From contig RPFO01000079.1 of assembly GCA_009746045.1 (NCBI GenBank), positions 2,768,174 through 2,804,674 of the forward strand: a stretch of DNA of 36,501 bases, read 5' to 3'. A model generated the notes under the pieces. The model had not been told where the DNA came from. It saw only the letters and a list, made by a program, of their open reading frames with translations, and made no database searches. The position numbers and the translations under genes are program-made. Shown here piece by piece: positions 1 to 12,200 of the stretch (position 1 is the first letter of the stretch; every line of letters begins with the position of its first letter). Origin of the DNA: Mesostigma viride. Its lineage: Eukaryota; Streptophyta; Mesostigmatophyceae; Mesostigmatales; Mesostigmataceae.

Positions 1-69
1 CCATATTACAGACAAACCAGGAAGCTGCCTGGGCATGAGCCTGTCCCGTCTATAGGGTAGCACATGTCC

Positions 70-480
70 ATGCCTAGCCTATCACGGAAAGCCACGGATG
101 GCGCGGCCCAGCTGCGCGCGGCCTGGGGCACGCCATGCGAGCGGGACAAAACGCCCCAGCGGGCTGTGCGGGCTTAGTGCCAGCTTGTCTATCTGATGTG
201 CCCTACCTGATCTGTGCGGGCCAGGGGCCCGGCTAAGCCCAGGCGCCGGTGCCTACGAATGTGGGAAACATATGGCAAATCAGCGTACAAATCGTCATTG
301 CTAATGTGCAAACCAAAGGGGATACCTTGCACAGCACCTTGCTGACGTTGCCGTCGAGTCGTTTCTCCAGCTCCTGCGTCAGCGTCCATGTCTCGGCGCT
401 GTAGACCAGGATCGTCAGAATGACGACCTTGAACAGGTCGCGCTTGATTGATGATCCGGGGTAGGGCAGGGTTGCTCCAC
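70..480 (-). pseudogene. LINE ORF2 C-terminal relic (reverse transcriptase tail)
   Basis: Minus-strand translation across frames gives KRDLFKVVILTILVYSAETW, then TLTQELEKRLDG, then NDDLYADLPYVSHIRRHRR and LAGPLARTDQVG. This is the order seen after the catalytic domain of many non-LTR retrotransposon reverse transcriptases (a 'Y-AETWTLT' block, then 'NE-LY---P--S--I--RRL---GH'). At least one frameshift and no upstream catalytic motifs mean a dead, 5'-truncated fragment. It resembles the element at 20161-20962. The tail of another element abuts it at about 481, so the two are nested or adjacent insertions. Confidence 0.7.
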
Positions 481-511
481 AATTAATTAATTAATAAAAT
501 TTATAAACTCG

Positions 512-537
512 TGCTCCCGTTGGGGAGTCACGGAGCA
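512..537 (-). repeat. Conserved LINE 3'-end hairpin (family A), copy 1
   Basis: The 26 bases fold with TGCTCC pairing GGAGCA around a loop containing GACTCCCC. An identical 26-base core lies at 20189-20214 at the 3' end of another LINE, in the same orientation. On the minus strand an AATT tetranucleotide tail follows. Some LINE families use a 3' hairpin for recognition by their own reverse transcriptase; that role is inferred here. Confidence 0.7.
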
Positions 538-921
538 CCAAAGTGCTTCAGTTATTTCCTGTGTGTGCACAACAGGAGAAAGGGCAGAGACCCCCAGTCT
601 CCTTCATGCCAAAGGCATGCCACAGCTGCATTTGGGCACGCTAGCTAAACGGACACGCTAACGATCCGGCAATCTGTGGGTGCAATAAGACCCATGTGAG
701 CATATGGCGTAACAAGGAGCGTGGGCAAGTAATCTGATCATAGCCAGGACGTAGCATGGCTGCACAAGGACTAAGCTAATTGAGTCTATGGCTGGTTGTG
801 TACCGTGCGTTAGCGGTGCATTGCACGTGACTAGATATGTTGGAACAGCTAGGCAAACATTCTAAGCATGGGTGCCATAGCGGCAGTGACTACCAATGGC
901 CATACAAGCTAGGGCTATTGG

Positions 922-2316
922 CTAGTCTAGCCCGCGGGGGGCGTCCACATATCTAGACTTGTGGTTGATCATCAGGTCCCCGCCCCTCCAGTACACCTTG
1001 GGCTTCTGGGGGTCCTGCTTGTGCATGGCGGAGGTATTCCGGCCACAGGTCGCGTCGCTGCTGCTGCTGAGCGGGGGTCAGGTAGTCGTCCAGCGTACAG
1101 CCGGTGATCGAGGTCGTGCAACCGCTTGCGACGAGAGAGGAACCGCTGCTTGTCCTCCCGGGAGGGGAAGGTGAGCAGGACTGGTGGGGGAGCCGCCTTG
1201 TCCCGTGAGTGGGGAAGGCGGTGACACCCACGCAGTTCTACCTCACCTACCAGGCCCATGAGGGTATAAGGAGCTGGTCCTTGAGCTCGTCGGCAAGGGA
1301 GGTTGACGTCTCACCTGGCTTCTGGGGGAAACGACGCAGCACCACTCGGCACTCGCGGCGAGCGCGGTCGGTGGCCTCCCGTTGGTTGGCCTGGCGGTGG
1401 TCCTCCATATGCAGCTCCTGGAACTTCGTGGCGATGGCGTCGGTGGTTGAGGCGGTCGCTGACCGCAGCAGGTCCGCATAGGAGAGCGGCGGGAGGTCGC
1501 CATGCAGCATCCTGCCGGGGTGGCTGGGATGCGATGGTGGCCGTCTGCTCCGCTATCTTTGGGACCTGTGTGGCCAGGGCCTCGATCGGTGTGGGCGGTG
1601 ATGGCTTCCAGCTTCTTCATGAGCACGGCGCACTTGCCCTCCATGCACTGGTGACTGAAAGCGAGAGACAAGTGCAGCGTGTAGCGCCGTGAACTGGGGT
1701 TGGTTGGATCTTGTGGACGACCTTGGTTTCCACATTGGAGACCCGGGCCTCCCGACGGTGTTGAGCGTGGTGTTCAGGGATGTCAGCTTCTCCCAGCGGC
1801 CAGGTCACGTGCTCCTCCATGCATCACTGCGCGGATGTCATCCTTGCTAAGGGAGGGAGCCGATGGGGCTGCCGGCTGCGCGGGGGCTAGGGTGCTGAGC
1901 GCGCGGAAGAGGTTGCCGAGGCTGCGCTCGTAGTAGCTGGTCAACATATACAGGCGTTGGCGTGGTTCGGGATAAGTGTAGAGCCAGGACGTGTCGCGGT
2001 AGTCGATAGCCGCCCCCCCCTTTTGGGGCACGAAGAGCTTCCATTCCTGTGCGAGGAACTGGAGGACCTCGACGTACGCATTCCTGCGGCGACAACTCTT
2101 GCCACGCCGTGAAGGAGAAGCGTGAGTTGCCGGGCAAGAAGTGGCGCCATTTGTGATCGTGGCAGGGTTTCTTGGGCTCAGTCGAGGCGCTGGGCGATGG
2201 TTGAGCGGGTAAGCCAGGCGGCGGGACAATGGCGAGGGCGAGAGGGTTGGGCTGGGCGCTGGGAAGCTGTGCCAGCTCATTTTCCAGCCATCGTTTTGCT
2301 TTTGGAGTCGTCATAG
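922..2316 (-). pseudogene. LINE ORF1-like (nucleic-acid-binding) relic
   Basis: The relic starts at an ATG (MTTPKAKRWLENELAQLP) in the first 5' monomer and ends at a TAG at 922. Coding-like blocks shift between frames: VEVLQFLAQEWKLFVPQKGG and YTYPEPRQRLYMLTSYYERS, then LPPLSYADLLRSATASTTDA, then PPPVLLTFPSREDKQRFLSR, LDDYLTPAQQQQRRDLWPEY and finally KVYWRGGDLMIN. The series 'RPV---F-S--DK---L...LTPAQ---R--LWPE...YWRG--L-IN' resembles the C-terminal part of L1-type ORF1 proteins. Several frameshifts make it non-functional. Family assignment is from pattern memory, not a search. Confidence 0.5.
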
Positions 2317-2815
2317 CTGCTTGTCACGTGCGTAACTTTGTCGATACTGCGTGGCAGCCGTAACCGATTATACTGGCAAGTGCGCCTTAAAAAGGCGCAT
2401 CGAATGCGATCGAGTGGTCTGACCGAATTAGGGGCTCAGACGCAAAAGATCTGAACTCCGCCGTCAGCCATACCAAGGAGACAACCAGTGCAGGCCAGAA
2501 CCAAGCGGCGGTGGTCAACATGGAGTTGCGCCCACGCCATGCCTATCGCGTTTTGCTTTTGGAGTCGTCATAGCTGCTTGTCACATGCATGCGTAACTTT
2601 GTCGATACTGCGTGGCAGCCGTAACCGATTATACTGGCAAGTGCGTCTTAAAAAGGCGCATCGAATGGGAGTGGTCTGACCGAATTTGGGGCTCAGACGC
2701 AAAAGATCTGAACTCCGCCGTCAGCCATACCAAGGAGACAACCAGTGCAGGCCAGAACCAAGCGGCGGTGGTCTGCATGGAGTTGCGCCCACGCCATGCC
2801 TATCTATCCGAGTCG
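2299..2815 (-). repeat. Tandem ~257-bp monomers at LINE 5' end
   Basis: The block beginning TTTTGCTTTTGGAGTCGTCA at about 2297 recurs at about 2554 (period about 257 bp) with few differences, for example CACGTGCG versus CACATGCATGCG. A partial third start lies near 2810 (GAGTCGTCATG). Each monomer contains the palindrome TGCGCCTT-AAA-AAGGCGCA and the start codon region of ORF1. Tandem 5' monomers carry the promoter in some L1 lineages; that function is only inferred here. Confidence 0.75.
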
Positions 2816-3162
2816 TCATGTCGTCCTCGCAGTCGGGAAGCCAGTTGCCTTGCAACTTGAAGCGGCCTGAAGTAGGGTAATTTACCTCGGTGTCGTCTAA
2901 GAGGCGGATCCCCCTAAAATACATTAAGTAGGGGGCACGTGAACCCTACAACCTAGAGATAGCGGCTTCCCTTCCATCTCACTATGAAGAAACTATGTTC
3001 AGAGAACCACGATTAATTTGCAAGAATGGTACATCTGCTACGGCTGTATTAATCAAGTAAATAATTAATTAGCTACTGCTGTATTGCAGCCGATCATGCA
3101 GTAGGCCTTTATATACCTAGCAATGCATACAATATGCATGCGTGAATTATGCCCGCAGCAAC

Positions 3163-3259
3163 TCAAGTAATCGCTCGCAAGCTTGACAAGATAGCCTCCA
3201 TGTCTTCCGGCATGTCTGAGTCGAAAAGTAGTGTCTTGCCTGTGGCCGGATGCACAAAG
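3163..3259 (-). CDS. Pseudouridine synthase terminal exon
   Basis: Acceptor GTGTGCAG precedes one base that completes a Gly codon begun in the previous exon. The exon then reads FVHPATGKTLLFDSDMPEDM and ends LRAIT-stop (TGA at 3165-3163). FVHP-TG is the usual C-terminal motif of RluA/RluD enzymes. The open frame in this region in another phase is a shadow. Confidence 0.85.
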
Positions 3260-6200
3260 CTGCACACCATATTGCAGCAGGAGAATTGCAAAAACAGGGG
3301 TTATTAAATAAGAGTACACTCAATTACTTGGCAGATGGCAGGAACCACAAGGCTTGCAGTACAAACTGATTTGCTTTCGCACAAGGTAAAGTAATGCATT
3401 CACAGATCACATAAGGGCCTATGGAAAAGGTTGAAGTGAGTGAAGGGTCAACCGCATGTGGAACATCAGGCCAGAAAAGCATGCGTAATGGTCATCTCCT
3501 ACTATTTATGCTAGCAAGCCAGCTTGCATGCCACATTTTTGAGACACATGCCAGGATGTGCATGAAGAATAAATGGAGGCATTATGTGGGACAGGGTGGT
3601 GTTTGACCTAAGTAAGTACTTGCGTGTCATGCGCATGGGCATGCCACGGAGTACTATGCTGCTAATCTCATTAGAAAAAAAATTCACGACAGTTACAAAT
3701 ATCGTCTGCATCATGCCCCAACCATATAGTCACTAGAGGGGGATACAATACTCATCTGAGCTGTCCTCTACTGTAATAGCAGACGAGGCGGTAGTGTAGC
3801 GGCTATCCTCAGGGGCAATAACCTCCACCTGAGGACTTCTACCCTGCATTCTACCGATGGGCCGCGGGGCCCGTGGGGAGAAAACAGGAGCATGCCCCTC
3901 AGGGAGGTGCTTATCGCAGACGGCATCCCATTTCTCCTTGTCTATCATGCAGGCGCGGAGTACAGATGGGTGTTTGACCTCTATATTGGGAGCTCATACC
4001 AACTACATCCATCTTGCCGCACATGAGCGCCTTATTCTTCCCCCTGTCTCTGACCGCTTTCTGATTCTCAGTCTGATCCCGTAGCTGGAGGCATCCAAAG
4101 TACTGGAATACCCATTGGGGGGATAACTCTGCAGACCACACACAGCTATGCTGCTCGGCTCCACACTGCCATTCCCTATTCCCTGAATAGACATTGCAGC
4201 AACCTGTCACAAGCATAGCTAGTTGTTGTGATGTTTGACAGCCAGCTGTCGGGAGCACATGCATTCGTCGCTCACCCGAGCGTGGCAGCGTGCAGCATCG
4301 GCCGGTTGACGAGTGACAGCACGTGCTTGACTGCGTCACGTATCCGCTTGGCCTCGATGGATGCGCCGTCCTTGCGGCCTTTCTGTGCCGCCGTTGCGCG
4401 AGAGATGAGCCTCTCCTCGGTGCCGCGGCCCCCGCCACCGTATGTGTCGTCACCCAGCAGGGGGTGGCCCAGGTGCTGCGCGTGCACGCGGATCTGCGCA
4501 AAAAGGCACGCAGATATGTACGCATATATCAAGATGAATATATGTATGTATATATCTTTATATTTATACATATAAAGAGAGAAGGTGAGTGTTGCGGCCC
4601 TAACCCTTGTTTGGGTGCAACAATTCCTAAAATAAATTAGTTTGGTCAGTCAAAAATCATTTTGATATTGTTTGAGACTTTCGATAGCTATTATGTTTGA
4701 TTCGGGGACTTGGCCGAGTTATTTAATCAGTCGGCCCAGGTACCCGTGGCTTTGCCTTCGGTTTCGTGTGTTTACTGGTCTGTACCCGGGACTACCAGGT
4801 ACCGGGGTGCCAGACTGGCGGATGCCATGTGTAAATCTACGACTAATATTGCGTAAGGGTTGCGGCGCAAGAGGTCCGACCCACTGCTGGCCCCCTGGCA
4901 TGCTCACAGCCTGGGACAAATGTTGTAGGTGGCAATGGCTTCCTCATCTTTGGCTTGGAATGAAATCGACTTGAGTAAAACTCGTCTGCCAAACCAGGGG
5001 TCATATCTGGGCTGCACAACCTTTGTGCAACCCATGTAATTGCATAATTTATCTAGTTGTGCATTTCGGGCCTAGCTAGTAATGCCGCCCACTAGCTAGA
5101 ATTCTGGGCTACATTCCCGTGGTCCTCGCGGATAGCAGATTCCGGGTCAACTCAGGCGTAACTCACGCAAGACTAGGATCTTTCGGAGTCGCTGGTGCGA
5201 CTTGTTACAGTGAGGGAAGACATTCAGAATTGGAATGTTCAGAAGTGGAGCGTGGACTAGCGCGAGGCAGAAACACATGTGCACACACATGAATATAGAG
5301 GGAGAGGAAGGACTTCCAGAAAATGAATACTCCCCAGAATGAGGGTTGAGCGCACACGCTTTTGTGGGAGGCAGACACATGTCAATGAGACGACCAGCGC
5401 AGCCCACACAGTATGCGCAGGCATGTATATGAACTTGTACTTCTATGATCGAACCAATGGTTACCTCAACAAGGCATGTCAGCACATATGGTGTGTGCGG
5501 CCGATCTCCATCATGTTTGTCTATGATAAACCCGATGCATGCATCCACCAAGTACTTCCGCCCACCTGGTGCGTGCGCCCGGTCTCAAGGTTCCACTGCA
5601 CCAGCGCCGCGCCGTCACCCACGAACGTCTCCAGCACGGAGTACCGGCTGGCAGCATACCGCGAGAGGAGGCTGCCGTTCTCGGGGAGCACCGCCATGCG
5701 CTTGCGCTCCCTGGGGTCCCTGCCAATAGCCGCCTGGCAGGGGGGGTTGGGCGAGGAGCATTGGAACCATGAGAACGAGAATGGGACCCAGAATGGGAGC
5801 CAGAATGGGAGCCAGAATGGGAGCCAGAATGGGAGCCAGAATGGGAGCCAGAATGGGAGCGAGAATGGGAGCATGATTGCCGGGAGAGAGTGGGGCCAAG
5901 CGTCGTCCCAGGATCCCAATACATACCGCGTGCCTTTCGCTGTGTATGGAGCGGTGGCGGGTGCCTTTAGCTGTGTATGGAGCGGTGGCGGGTGCCTTTA
6001 GCTGTGTATGGAGCGGTGGCAGGTGCCTTTAGCTGTGTATGGAGCGGTGGCGGGTGCCTTTAGCTGTGTATGGAGCGGTGGCGGGTGCCTTTAGCTGTGT
6101 ATGGAGCGGTGGCGGGTGCCTTTAGCTGTGTATGGAGCGGTGGCGGGTGCCTTTAGCTGTGTATGGAGCGGTGGCGGGTGCCTTAAGCTGTGTATGGAGC

Positions 6201-9200
6201 GGTGGCGGGTGCCTTTAGCTGTGTATGGAGCGGTGGCGGGTGCCTTTAGCTGTGTATGGAGCGGTGGCGGGTCCTTTCGCTGTGTATGGAGTGGTGGCGG
6301 GTGCCTTTAGCTGTGTATGGAGCGGTGGCGGGTGCCTTTATCTGTGTATGGAGCGGTGGCGGGTGCCTTAAGCTGTGTATGGAGCGGTGGCGGTATCATG
6401 AAATTGGCAAGGAACTGCATTCAACATAATCCACCCCTGCATGGCTGCCAAGCGTGTTGGCAAGGCTACCAGCATGAATTTGTGAATTCTCGGCTCTAGT
6501 CGGAATCTTCTGCTATCGCTAGTCCAGTAGTGAACACCAGTAGGGAACATGGCTTTGAAGTTTGAGGGGTCACGAGGGAGGTGAGGATGCCCCAAACAGT
6601 GCCAGGTCCACCAGCAGCAATGGGAAACGCAGGATGTACGGGTAGCTGTGCTGGTAGCTGTATTGGTAGCTGTATTGGTAGCTGTACTGGTAGCTGTACT
6701 GGTAGCTGTACTGGTAGCTGTACTGGTAGCTGTACTCCTGTAGCTGTATTGGTAGCTGTATTGGTAGCTGTATTGGTAGCTGTATTGGTAGCTGCATAGG
6801 TGGCGCTGCATTCATAGCTTTATGATTATTGGCACAAAAAAAGGCTCAGGGGGCAACAAGGAACTGATGTACAAACCAGCCAAGGGCTTCTTTTCACGCC
6901 AGGCCTCCCATTCACTGCATGGTGCGCATCTCACCACAACACGCCCTTGTTGGTTGGGCGCGCCTTCGGGCACGAAAGGGACGCCGTTGACGATGGAGAA
7001 GTAGGTCCTCTTGACCGCACGCGCCTTGAACTGGCGCACGGCACCCCCGATGCGCCCACAGGGGTTCCAAGGGATGAAGCAAGGTGAAGTAAAGGTGAGC
7101 CAAAGACGAACCAAAGACATACCAATAACGAGCCAAACGAGCGAACCAATAACGAGCCAACCAAGGAAACGATGAAGAAGGCAGGGCACTCACTTGACAT
7201 GACGTGAGGCCCACGTGACATGGGATGGCATGCACAGAGAGTAAACGTGAGCGATTCAAACAAGAAAGCCAGCCACTGACCATATTAGGCAAACCCTATT
7301 GCGAGGGGTATTGGAGAACCTCACAAACATACCAAGTAGAGGATACTCCGTGGCATGCCCTTGGTCCACTCGTGCAAGCGCTCACTAACTTTGATGATGC
7401 CAGTAACTGCAGCGTGACTGAAACAGGGACGATCGCTGAGAGGCCACAACAGCTCGTGCAAACACGAAGAGCTATAAACACAATACTACATCGATACCAG
7501 TAATGCAAGACAATTACAGATATGCTGCCATGGACACTGCTGTGACAGTATGAATGGTCTCTCTGGTCCGTGGCTCATACCTGGTGTGTGCACATGCCGT
7601 CTGGGCAATAGCGTGGGCATCATCAAGGGCCAGGATCTCCACCCAGAATTTTTCGTCAGAAAGAAAATTTGTGGGATGGGACTAGCTAGAACAGGGGCAC
7701 CGTTGCCAAACAGTAGAGGGTCACCAGACGCAAGGGCATGACGTCAAGATTTCAATATCACTTTACTGCTTCATCCTTTTGAGCAGCCGAATCATGGGTC
7801 GTACAACACAGTGAATGGGGGGAAACGAGACTGATGGTTGCAATCATCCCCTATGGAAATACAGCTTGGCGCGAAGGCAACACAACAAGAATGTGTGTGT
7901 GCGTGTGTGCTTTTGTGCGTGCATGTGTGTGCTTGTGTGCGCATGCATGTGCGTCTGCGTGCTTGCGTGTGCATGCGTGTGTGTGTGTGCGCACGCGTGC
8001 AGGTAACAAGGCCTAATTCCCTCGATGGTGCTATGCACAAGGAAAGTACTAGCACACCCTTGGTACCCTAATGTCGTAGGCAGGTGACCCTAAGAAGAGC
8101 TATTACATACAGTTAGCGCGGCTCCAAGGACACGAGTACAGTAACATGAGTGCTTGCCCGCATGTGCGGGTACGTAATGATGCCTACAACGGGGTTGCAA
8201 AAAAGGCTTAGTAGTCAATGACATACAACTTGCCGGGGTGGCGTCGTGGAGGCGGCCACGCACCTGTGCACTGAGGGATGCGTGCGCCCGCTCTGTCTTG
8301 GCCACCACTAGGAGCCCGCTCGTGCCCTGGGGAGAGGGCACAGGAAAGACAACGCGCAGAGATTCACAGTGTTAGCGGTTGCGGCAGCGCACGCTGAAGC
8401 ACTGGCACGTGAGAGAGAAAGCGCAACAAATGAGACAAGCCACACAGCACCGAAATAACCCTTCTATCTCTTGTGCGCTCTTTTAGCCATCCATATGTCT
8501 GCATTCCATCACCATATGGCACTGTCCTGACTCGGCTGCTCTTGAAAAAGCACACAGCACTTCATTCATACCCATACAACAACTGTTCGATGACAATTGG
8601 AGCGATGACAGATTGTGACAGACACGTGCACAACGAAATGAGGTACCTGGTCCCATGCTTGGCAAGCAAGTACTTACCTACCCGCCCGCCCGCCCGCCCG
8701 CCCGCCCGCCCGCCCGCCCGCCCGCCCGCCCGCCAGCCCGCCCGCCCGCCCGCCCGCCCGCCCGCCCGCCCGCCCGCCCGCCCGCCTACCTACTTACCTT
8801 GTCGATCCTATGCACGATGCCAGGGCGCACGTTAGGCGGCCCCCCTGCCTCCCGCGTGGCAGCTGCCAGCTCATCCTCCTTGTCCCCATCCACGGTCGAA
8901 GCGGTGGCCAAGGTTTCCCCACTGCTTCCATCCGCAACAGGGCCTGCCATTTCTCCCTGGCTGTCCTCCTCCTCTCCATCGGTCACGCGCACCTCGTAGC
9001 CACCCTGTGCCGCGTAAGACCATCAAAACATCCGATGGGCAGCAAGCAAACAAGAGCATACGCGACACTTGTCACCTTTGGAGACTTGCTACTACACTGG
9101 CCTGCACGATGATGACACCAATAGATCGGTTGATCCGAGATGAGCATATGAATGTTCCCAATTGTGGTTAAGGTGACGGTCCCGGCGCGAATTTTTTGGC

Positions 9201-12200
9201 GCCGGAAAAATTCGCGGTACCCGTCCGTACCGTGAAAAAGTGGTGCACGGGGCGCGCACCCCTTCCGGAGCTGGCCATGGCGACGTGCTTTCAGGCCAAC
9301 TAGACAAAGACGTGCAGAGTGCAGAGAAAATGCGTGAATCTTGAAGTTCGTGAGTTTATGATGTTGTTCCCTAGCGGAGTTTATGTCGATGATTTTATTG
9401 ATGACCATCGCCACGGGGTCCAATATGAAATTTTCGTCACGAGGAATAAATTAGAATGCACGCTAGCGGCGGGTATCGTCAGGTTTTATGGGCTTCAATC
9501 CGCGTCGATGATGCGTTTACATTGTTAGTACTAAAGCTGCTGGGTTTTGGCAAGATTTCCGTCATTATCGGTAAGACACTCTCCAGGCTGGCGGGATGTG
9601 CGTCTTATCTTTCCATGGAAGGTTGTTCTCTCTTGCGCCGCTGGGCGAAGGACAATGGCGGTAATGGTACGATCATGTGCTCAGCTTCACCTTATAAATG
9701 TTTCGCTTCCTTAAAAAATTATTAACGCAAGTTTTCGCCTTCTTTCCGTGCAGTGAGCACCAGGTATGTTGGCGTTCCGTGCTGCCCATTGCCGAATTCC
9801 TGGCAGATTTCAGTGTTTTATGTACGCTGCATGGCTGGGATGTGTCAAGGCATGAGCCATGGTATGTTGGCAAGTCATAAGGGATTTGTCGTGTGGTTTC
9901 TTGGAAGGAGTTTGCTAACGGCACTCAGATGTACGTGAACATTGACGAACCCTTTCTTATAGCAGCAGCTTCGCTGTGCTCAGAGGCTCACAAGCTTTAG
10001 CTTGTTTCTTAGCAAACAATTGCGCTGGAAAGATAGGCGATGGGCGTTCTGAGGGGCATATTGCATGGGTGGAGGTGCATGTAGGTGGGGATTATCATTG
10101 TTTTATTGGCCTCTCTCCCACTGAATTATGGGAGAGCCCCATCATATGCTTGCAAGGCAAAGTAACCATGTAAGAAGCCCTAGCTGGCCTAGCACACAGC
10201 ATGTATGGTAAGTATGCCTTCTTTGTGGACTGTATGTAGTTCCCCTTGGTTGGCCAATCAGTGGATATGGCCTTCTAGAGTGTATTTGCATCGGACAGCG
10301 TGGTTTTGGGATGTGCTTTTGAAGTATTGGCTAGCCATGTAGAGCTACCTGCCTCATTGCTGTGCACACACACATAAGGTTGCCCGTGCCAAGGCAAGGG
10401 CACATGAGGTGCCCAGCCACCTCCTTGTACGTTGTGGTCAACTTGGGCATGGTGTGTAGCCTTTTGGATGGCATAGAGAGTGTTAGTGTGCCTTAATGCT
10501 CACTATTGCCTCCCTTAGCGTCTGCACAGGTGGCCAATTGCCAAACGCTATAACTTCCACGTTTCTAGTCAGAGCGAGCTCAAACTTTGACAGCTGCTCT
10601 ATGCCCACCTGTAGTATTTATATCTCCCCGGCATATGTATCTCCCCAGGGCCAAATGATGTGTTATTGATTTGTTTTATTTTTTCCAGCCAAAAAAAGTA
10701 CCTATTTGGGGGGAAATTTAATAACTCATGAAATACTCATGATTCTTGGGTGCCCATTAGGTGGGAAATCTGCCAAGTGGGGCAACTAAATGGAAATACA
10801 AATTGATACATGCAAAATGATGGCCTCAGTGTCCTAGGCAGAATGTGTCATAAATAGCGTGTTTCGCTATTTTTCGCTCAATACTGGCATATAACCGTGT
10901 ATACCACCCTCAACAGGTGGTGGGATGGACCCCCATATATCCCATTCACATGCTCAAATAATCTTTTGGGTACCCCCAGGTCAGCCCTTCATGTTATTCC
11001 ATTATATGGGTTTAGGGGGGCTGCCATAAGACCCTAACCTATATAAAAAAAAGGCGGTGCTCCCAGTAGCCATGAACCTTAACAACACCCATCACAAGGC
11101 ATAACACCAGACACACGACGGTTGACACGGGGTGCATGGACAAGGCAACGCCATTTCAAAGGGTCGGCTTCCGATCATGCGGCTTCGCAGTTGCGTGCCT
11201 TTAGTTAATTACCTTCACAGCGATATCGTTCAAATTGTTATCGCCTATAGCAAATGATACCAAAAGACGTGGAAACGTCACGTCAAGAGGTGGCCCTCCC
11301 TGAGATGGACCAGTGTCTTCCCAGGCTCTCCCACGACCCTGAAAAAACGTTTTTAGCGCCAACTCTAAAAAAGAGAATAAACAACTGTATGCCCCAATAA
11401 CCTGTCCAAATAGTTCCCTTAGAAAGAGTTAATAAATAAATAAATATAAATATATACAAATAGTTCCCACAGAAAGAGTCTCTACCACTCCCATACCACC
11501 TGGACAAATCAGCGAGACAACCATTGACACAACTCAAGTAACAACGTACAATATACACCCCAACTCACCGGCAACTTGTAGTGGGGGAGGATCAATGACT
11601 TTAATACGGCTACAAACCCATATACTATTATACCCTTAGCAATCTAGAATAACTATATTTGTCTGTTTGTGCAAACATGTGTAATTATTTTTCTAATGAG
11701 ATTAGCATAGTACTCCGTGGCATGCCTATGCGCATGCCACGCAAGTACTTACTTACTTACTTACTCTAGAATATACCCCCCTATTTCACCCCCCTATTTC
11801 ACCTTTGCGGAGTGTCTGATCAGAAAATACCCCCCAACTCCCAACTCACAGGAAGCTTGCAGTGGTGGAGGATGGCATTAACCAGCGTCCCGCTGCGGTG
11901 GCCGGGCGCCGGGTGCACCACCATGTGGGGCGGCTTGTTGACCACCAGCACGTGGTCGTCCTGGTGGGACAGGTGGCGGGTCACCAACGAACCGGGTGGA
12001 GAGTGGGCTGTTGACATTGAGGATCGTGAAGTGGCACAGTGAAGCCTGTCGGTGGACATGTCCTCATAGGAAGAACTAATCAGGTGGACAAAAACAAGGT
12101 GAACGGGAGCAAGACACAACATTAAGGTTGATGGGTACACAACATTGAGAGGGATGTCCTGCCGCACCCAACGCCGTTTGCGTCAGATCCAAAAACGTAA

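Larger units (their letters stand above)
481..2880 (-). mobile_element. Degenerate LINE with tandem 5' monomers, ORF1 relic and hairpin/tetranucleotide 3' end
   Basis: Read on the minus strand, the element starts with two direct repeats of about 257 bp (2299-2815), continues into an ORF1-like relic (922-2316), then about 380 bp of non-coding sequence, and ends with a hairpin (512-537) followed by an AATT-type tetranucleotide tail (481-495). No ORF2 is present between ORF1 and the 3' end, so the copy appears internally deleted. The 3' hairpin is the same as that of the LINE at 20161-20962, which is why I group these parts. The exact element boundaries are inferred. Confidence 0.55.
9005..11849 (-). 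other. 2.8-kb intron, mostly unique AT-rich sequence
   Basis: The largest intron of the gene. It holds a hairpin at 9186-9216, a decayed copy of part of the neighbouring exon at about 11564-11600, and a LINE 3' end at 11640-11764. From 9300 to 11300 I see no convincing gene; the small open frames there have no recognisable motifs. Confidence 0.65.

Noticed and set aside
4272-4571. ATG-started 99-codon frame beginning MYKYKDIYIHIFILI as an independent gene
   Set aside because: Its N-terminal part is TA-rich intron; only the part from IRVH onward is an exon of the pseudouridine synthase.
6368-6811. Minus-strand frame with PSNFKAMFPTGVHYWTSDSR
   Set aside because: Somewhat protein-like, but it runs into repeats on both sides, lies in an intron and matches no family I know.
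8983-9423. 146-codon minus-strand frame next to the catalytic exon
   Set aside because: It is open through the intron by chance; the splice acceptor at 9005 and the family match place the exon boundary inside it, and the frame differs from the exon frame.
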